From Rhodothermia bacterium (GTDB taxonomy: Bacteria; Bacteroidota; Rhodothermia; Rhodothermales; JAAAOL01), in NCBI GenBank assembly GCA_030428385.1, contig JAUIDY010000036.1:1-48227 (forward strand): a stretch of 48,227 nt of DNA, read 5' to 3'. Each line of letters opens with the position of its first letter. Positions within the stretch are counted from its first letter, which is position 1. Both the position numbers and the translations under genes were made by a program. The notes below the pieces were generated by a model. The model searched no databases. It saw nothing but the letters and a program-made list of their open reading frames with translations, and had not been told where the DNA came from. Positions 44,889 to 48,227 of the stretch are shown here, piece after piece.

Positions 44889-44964
44889 TCGGGTGTGGGA
44901 GTTTCGGGGTATGGGAGAAAGGGTCAGGGGAGAGCGAGGTTGGTCAGCAGGTCACAGGTCTTTT
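44889..44964. repeat. purine-rich leader and GGTC repeat fragment (copy C)
   Basis: GGGTGTGGGAGTTTCGGGG, which reads as a pyrimidine tract on the rarA sense strand, is followed at 44938-44964 by GGTTGGTCAGCAGGTCACAG, related to copies A and B of the dispersed repeat. The same order (start codon, CCCA-type tract, GGTC element) occurs upstream of the VOC gene at 8252-8295. Confidence 0.5.
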
Positions 44965-44967
44965 AGG

Positions 44968-45016
44968 CTATCAGCTATCAGCTATCAGCTATTGGCTATC
45001 AGCTATTGGCTATCAG
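44968..45016. repeat. 7-bp tandem repeat (CTATCAG), seven units
   Basis: Seven consecutive 7-base units: five CTATCAG and two CTATTGG. It lies between rarA and the WYL regulator gene. A slippage-prone array. Confidence 0.9.
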
Positions 45017-45064
45017 CACTATATCCTCGTTTCTTCGTTTCAAGTTACACCCAAACACAACAAC

Positions 45065-46039
45065 TCAGGACAACAAACTCGGAGCGGTGGCGGCGTAGCG
45101 TTCGGCCATGCGTTCGGCTTCGTGGGCGAGACGACGTTGCAAGGAGGCGGGTTCGAGGACGTGGGCGTGGGCACCCCAGCTCAGCAGCCACGGCAGCACC
45201 TCGGTCTCGCGGTGGACGTGGAGGGTGACAAGCAAACCATCGGGGCGCGTTTCCATATCGACGATGAAGAACGAGGGCGCTTCGCGTACCCACCGTGCCA
45301 CCGTCGGGCTGAAATGGACCCGTACGGTCACGTCGCCCGTGTCCAGCGGAGGCGTGGTGGACGAAGCGGCGTAGCCTGCCGGACGCTCGTAGGTCTGGTC
45401 GGTCAAAGACAGGGTGTGCAGTTTGGTCAGCCGAAAATGCCGCACCCGTGCCTCTTCATGGTGCCAGCCCACCACATGCCAGCCGCTGCCCACATGCAGC
45501 AGTCCATAGGGGTCGAAGGTATGGGTTTCGGCGGCAGGCACGCCATCGCCGCTCGACCGGGGCGTGACGAAAAACTGCACCGACCGCTGCTGCTTCATCG
45601 CCCTTCGAAGCGTCTCCAGCGCCGCTTGTTCTTCGGGGCGATCGAAAGCATTGACGGGCACAAAACGCATCCGTGTCTGCAAGGCCGCCACTTCACTGCG
45701 GAGCCGGTCGGGCAGGACGGCTTCCAGCTTGGTGCGGGCTGCCTGGGCCGCCACCTGATAGTTCATCCCCAACCGCTCCGACACCGCATCCGCGCCGAGC
45801 AACAGCAGCATGGCTTCGTCGGTGGTAAACGTCACTGGAGGCAGGAAGAACCCTTCGTTGAGGCGGTATCCTTTGCCCGGAACGGCCACCACGGGCACGC
45901 CGGCCTTCATCAGCATCTCCATGTCGCGGTAGATGGTGCGGGAGCTCACCGCAAACATAGCGGCGAGGTCGTTCGCCGTCTGCCATTGGTGGGTTTGCAA
46001 CGCCAGCACAATAGCCAGCAATCGGTCAGAGCGGGACAT
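45065..46039 (-). CDS. YafY-type HTH/WYL-domain transcriptional regulator
   Basis: The 324-residue protein has an N-terminal helix-turn-helix of the HTH_11 type (RLLAIVLALQTHQWQTANDLAAMFAVSSRTIYRDMEML) and a C-terminal WYL domain (HTFDPYGLLHVGSGWHVVGW, VRHFRLTKL) plus a WCX extension ending in HVLEPASLQRRLAHEAERMA. WYL regulators sense ligands, often nucleic-acid related, and control DNA-damage or stress genes. Its target is not evident: its neighbours are rarA and a lipoprotein gene. ATG 46039 gives the canonical start. Confidence 0.9.
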   Translation of the reverse strand: MSRSDRLLAIVLALQTHQWQTANDLAAMFAVSSRTIYRDMEMLMKAGVPVVAVPGKGYRLNEGFFLPPVTFTTDEAMLLLLGADAVSERLGMNYQVAAQAARTKLEAVLPDRLRSEVAALQTRMRFVPVNAFDRPEEQAALETLRRAMKQQRSVQFFVTPRSSGDGVPAAETHTFDPYGLLHVGSGWHVVGWHHEEARVRHFRLTKLHTLSLTDQTYERPAGYAASSTTPPLDTGDVTVRVHFSPTVARWVREAPSFFIVDMETRPDGLLVTLHVHRETEVLPWLLSWGAHAHVLEPASLQRRLAHEAERMAERYAATAPSLLS

Positions 46040-46253
46040 GGAATCAGGTAAAAAGAGCAGGTGAGTCGGGGATCATTAATATGCCCGTTGCTGCCCAAAA
46101 AAGCACGCCGGATTTCAGGTATTTGAAACGTAAAACGTGAGGAGCTAGATGAGAATCACCATCCTCAACCGTCGATTCGGCCTGCCCTCGGTCTCTTCCT
46201 CCCAGGCAAACCAGAAGGATAGGTTTTGGTAAATATGCAGGGGCTCCCCCACT

Positions 46254-46359
46254 TGTCATCGCGAGGAGCCTATGGCGACGTGGCGATCTTACCCTGTTTG
46301 ACGTGCTCTTTCCTTTCGGGGTGCGATCACCACGGCTTCTTTGAAGCCTCGTGATGACC
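46254..46359. repeat. MITE-like palindromic repeat (TGTCATCGCGAGG family)
   Basis: It begins TGTCATCGCGAGGAGCC and ends AAGCCTCGTGATGACC, imperfect inverted ends, with GGCGACGTGGCGATCTT inside. This matches the widely dispersed TCATTGCGAGGAGC-type repeats of many bacterial genomes. No gene is present in 46040-46397 apart from this and an AAACGTAAAACGTGAGG word at 46129. Confidence 0.65.
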
Positions 46360-46397
46360 ATAAAAAGCCACGGTGCGGAAAGTCCAGTCCCATCCTG

Positions 46398-47516
46398 CTA
46401 CTGACCGCCCCACCGATACAGCCGCACCTGGGACTCCGGCTCCACGAGCGCCACGGCGAGGTGATAGCTGCCATCGGGTTGGCGTTGCACGTCCAGGTCC
46501 ACGGGATAGAATCGCTTTCCATATGCCGGAGCCTGTTCCACCAACGGCTGCTGCAACCGCCCGTCGCGCCCAAACACATCCACGCGCAGCCAGCCGGGCC
46601 GCATGTTGAGCACAAAATAGCGTCCGTCGGCCACGGCGGCCGACGCCGACAGGAGCGGCGCTTCGTGCGTTTCGCCCTGGACAAACGCCCGGCTTCGCGC
46701 CAGCATCGGCGAGTCGAAGCCAATAAGCATCAGGCTGTCGCGCTGCATGTTGGGCGTCACCACATCAAAGAGGGGCCGATAGCCGGAAAGGCTCAGCAGG
46801 GTGTCGCCCGCCGTCCGCAGCAACCCCGCAAAGCGCCACGACGACGCGGGAAGCGGTATTTCTGCAACCACGGCTCCGCTGTTGTCCAGCGCGAGAATGC
46901 GTCCTTCCACGCCTTCGCCCGTGTGTTTGACGAAAAGCAGACTATCGGTCGCTGCGCCATATTGCAGCGCTGTCTGGGGCAACTCGCCGGGCGTATCGAC
47001 CTGATGCACCACTGCACCATCCAGCACAAAGTCGAAGCGATGCAGGTCGGGCTGAAAAACCACAATGGTATCGCCCCGCTGGCCTGTGAGGTAAGGAAAC
47101 GTCCAGCCCTCGGGTTGGATTTCACGGATGGCCTCGCCCGCACGGCTCACGAGGAGCAGGCTGCTGCGCTCGGCGTCGGTCACCAGCACGTTGCCGTCGG
47201 GCGCAAAACGCACCGTGCGCGGATAGGCCAGCGGCTGCGCGTCGGTGCTCTCCAGCGTCCACACCTGCTCCAGCGTATCCGGTGTCATCTGTTCCGCAAG
47301 GCTGCGTGAGAGCGAATCGGCGGGAAACAGCGCCCGCGACTCCGTCCGCTGGCACCCCGACGGCAAACACCCCGCCAGCAACACACCACAAACCAACGCC
47401 AACCCCACACTCCGCCACGCTCCCCTTCTTACCCTCTCCCTCTCTCCCTCTCTCCCTTTCTCCCACTCACCCTTTCTCCCACACTCCCAAACTCCCATAC
47501 GCCCAAACGTCTTCAT
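46398..47516 (-). CDS. lipoprotein with six-bladed beta-propeller-like domain
   Basis: The product has about 372 residues if ATG 47516 is used. A lipobox (LVCGVLLAGC) anchors the protein to a membrane. The mature part has repeated YPRTVRFAPDGNVLVTDAERSSLLLVS, RGDTIVVFQPDLHRFDFVL and RILALDNSGAVVAEIPL blades, like BF3164/6-bladed propeller lipoproteins of Bacteroidota. The first 30 residues (KGEWEKGREGERERVRR) are coded by a CT-rich simple-sequence tract and may be untranslated, so the true start could be later, for example a GTG just before GLALVCG. The gene's start lies right next to the HtrA stop. Confidence 0.75.
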   Translation of the reverse strand: MKTFGRMGVWECGRKGEWEKGREGERERVRRGAWRSVGLALVCGVLLAGCLPSGCQRTESRALFPADSLSRSLAEQMTPDTLEQVWTLESTDAQPLAYPRTVRFAPDGNVLVTDAERSSLLLVSRAGEAIREIQPEGWTFPYLTGQRGDTIVVFQPDLHRFDFVLDGAVVHQVDTPGELPQTALQYGAATDSLLFVKHTGEGVEGRILALDNSGAVVAEIPLPASSWRFAGLLRTAGDTLLSLSGYRPLFDVVTPNMQRDSLMLIGFDSPMLARSRAFVQGETHEAPLLSASAAVADGRYFVLNMRPGWLRVDVFGRDGRLQQPLVEQAPAYGKRFYPVDLDVQRQPDGSYHLAVALVEPESQVRLYRWGGQ

Positions 47517-47518
47517 CC

Positions 47519-48227
47519 TCACTGCCCCGGTTGCCGCCCGATGACCAGCGCCAGCGTGCGCGGTTCGCCATCGCGGATGACCTGTAGTTCCACCTGATCG
47601 CCGGGGCGATAGTCGTAGAGCCTAGCCAGATAGTCGTTGGTGGTGCTCACGGGTTCATTTTGAAACGAGACGATCACGTCGTACGGCAAAAAGCCAGCAG
47701 CTTCGGCGGGCGAGTCGGGGTCGATGTTGCGTACAAAGATGCCACGGGCGTCATCCAATTCCAAGGCACGGGCAATACGTTCATCCACGTTTTGTCCATA
47801 CAGACCGGTGTAGTACGAACGATCTACCGTGCCCGTCTCGCGCAGTTCGTCGATGACACGCAGCACCTTCTCCGCAGGCACCGCAAAGCCAATCCCGATG
47901 GAGCCGCCCGACTCGCTGTAGATGGCGGTGTTCACACCGATGACTTCGCCGAGGGCGTTGACGAGCGGTCCGCCCGAGTTGCCTCGGTTGATGGCGGCGT
48001 CGGTCTGGATCATGTCGGTGTAGATGCGCCCGTCGCGGTTAACCGACAGGTTGCGGGCAATGGCACTCACCACCCCCACCGTTACGGTCGGATCAGCGGC
48101 CTCGAACAGGCCGAACGGGTTGCCCAGCGCAATCACCCACTCGCCCACAATGGGGCCTGCGTCGGTGGCAAAGTTGAGGTGGTGCAGGTCTTCTTCCGGC
48201 TCCACCTTCAGCAGCGCGAGGTCGGAA
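47519..48227 (-). CDS. HtrA/DegP-type serine protease with PDZ domain (5' part outside window)
   Basis: The stop is at 47519-47521 and the frame is open to the right edge, giving 236 codons. Visible are the catalytic Asp in SDLALLKV, VIALGNPFGL, the catalytic Ser in IQTDAAINRGNSGGPLVN, IGFAVPAEKV, and then one PDZ domain (GIFVRNIDPDSPAEAAGFLPYDVIVSF). The His of the triad is outside the window. These periplasmic proteases degrade or refold misfolded envelope proteins. It lies directly upstream of the lipoprotein gene and may be co-transcribed with it. Only one PDZ domain remains after the catalytic part, as in DegS-like or single-PDZ family members. Confidence 0.92.
   Translation of the reverse strand, partial: SDLALLKVEPEEDLHHLNFATDAGPIVGEWVIALGNPFGLFEAADPTVTVGVVSAIARNLSVNRDGRIYTDMIQTDAAINRGNSGGPLVNALGEVIGVNTAIYSESGGSIGIGFAVPAEKVLRVIDELRETGTVDRSYYTGLYGQNVDERIARALELDDARGIFVRNIDPDSPAEAAGFLPYDVIVSFQNEPVSTTNDYLARLYDYRPGDQVELQVIRDGEPRTLALVIGRQPGQ

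Overview
The window looks like a chromosomal segment of a GC-rich Bacteroidota-related bacterium, most likely Rhodothermota (Rhodothermales-like). The evidence is five secreted proteins ending in a type IX secretion (T9SS) C-terminal domain, four with a YPNPFNP-type motif and one with YPNPSSG; a TonB-dependent receptor with an N-terminal carboxypeptidase-regulatory-like domain; a full-length single-chain GcvP; sparse Shine-Dalgarno signals; and one promoter-like sequence of the Bacteroidota TTTG/TAnnTTTG type. A sixth T9SS-type protein (20718-22205) lies in a visibly AT-richer patch. No rRNA, tRNA or CRISPR array was seen.

Layout. 1-13300 is mostly housekeeping: a VanZ-like fragment, nadC, a histone-deacetylase-like amidohydrolase, an acyl-CoA dehydrogenase, a RibD/DHFR-like reductase, a leftward group (VOC protein, ClpS-like adaptor, Tat-exported TIM-barrel protein), ruvB, a DUF3109 protein overlapping rpoN (sigma-54), and a Na+/alanine-type symporter. 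13658-16646 holds a TonB receptor and a small cohesin-fold secreted protein. 17008-24784 holds gcvP, a hepT-mntA toxin-antitoxin pair inserted between two copies of the gcvP tail, an FG-GAP-like T9SS protein, an NTF2-like protein, and a membrane protein paired with a mercuric-reductase-like flavoprotein. 24784-28260 holds a noncoding hairpin-rich element, a TRAP transporter permease pair (dctM, dctQ), and a DUF559 nuclease gene in a transposon-like frame. 28695-43005 is a secreted-protein region: VWA protein, candidate thioester-domain protein, pilus/adhesin-like membrane-anchored protein, two paralogous trypsin-like proteases and one more T9SS protein. 43515-48227 holds rarA, a WYL regulator, a beta-propeller lipoprotein and the 3' part of an HtrA/DegP protease gene.

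The most distinctive feature is a recurrent architecture. At three places a foreign or noncoding module sits next to a gene whose terminal bases are repeated on the module's far side: the gcvP tail (76 bp, hepT-mntA inside), the flavoprotein tail (14 bp, hairpin element inside) and the dctQ start (26 bp, DUF559 inside). The repeat-to-repeat distances are 738, 737 and 741 bp. The DUF559 module also has inverted REP palindromes at both ends. A fourth gene-end duplication, of the rarA 3' end, lies at 38575-38747 beside a decayed T9SS tail.

The second theme is modular reuse of the T9SS C-terminal cassette (about 190 residues) on unrelated N-terminal domains. In two neighbouring genes the cassette is duplicated together with about 0.5 kb of downstream DNA that contains a strong hairpin, 13-bp and 15-bp tandem repeats and REP palindromes.
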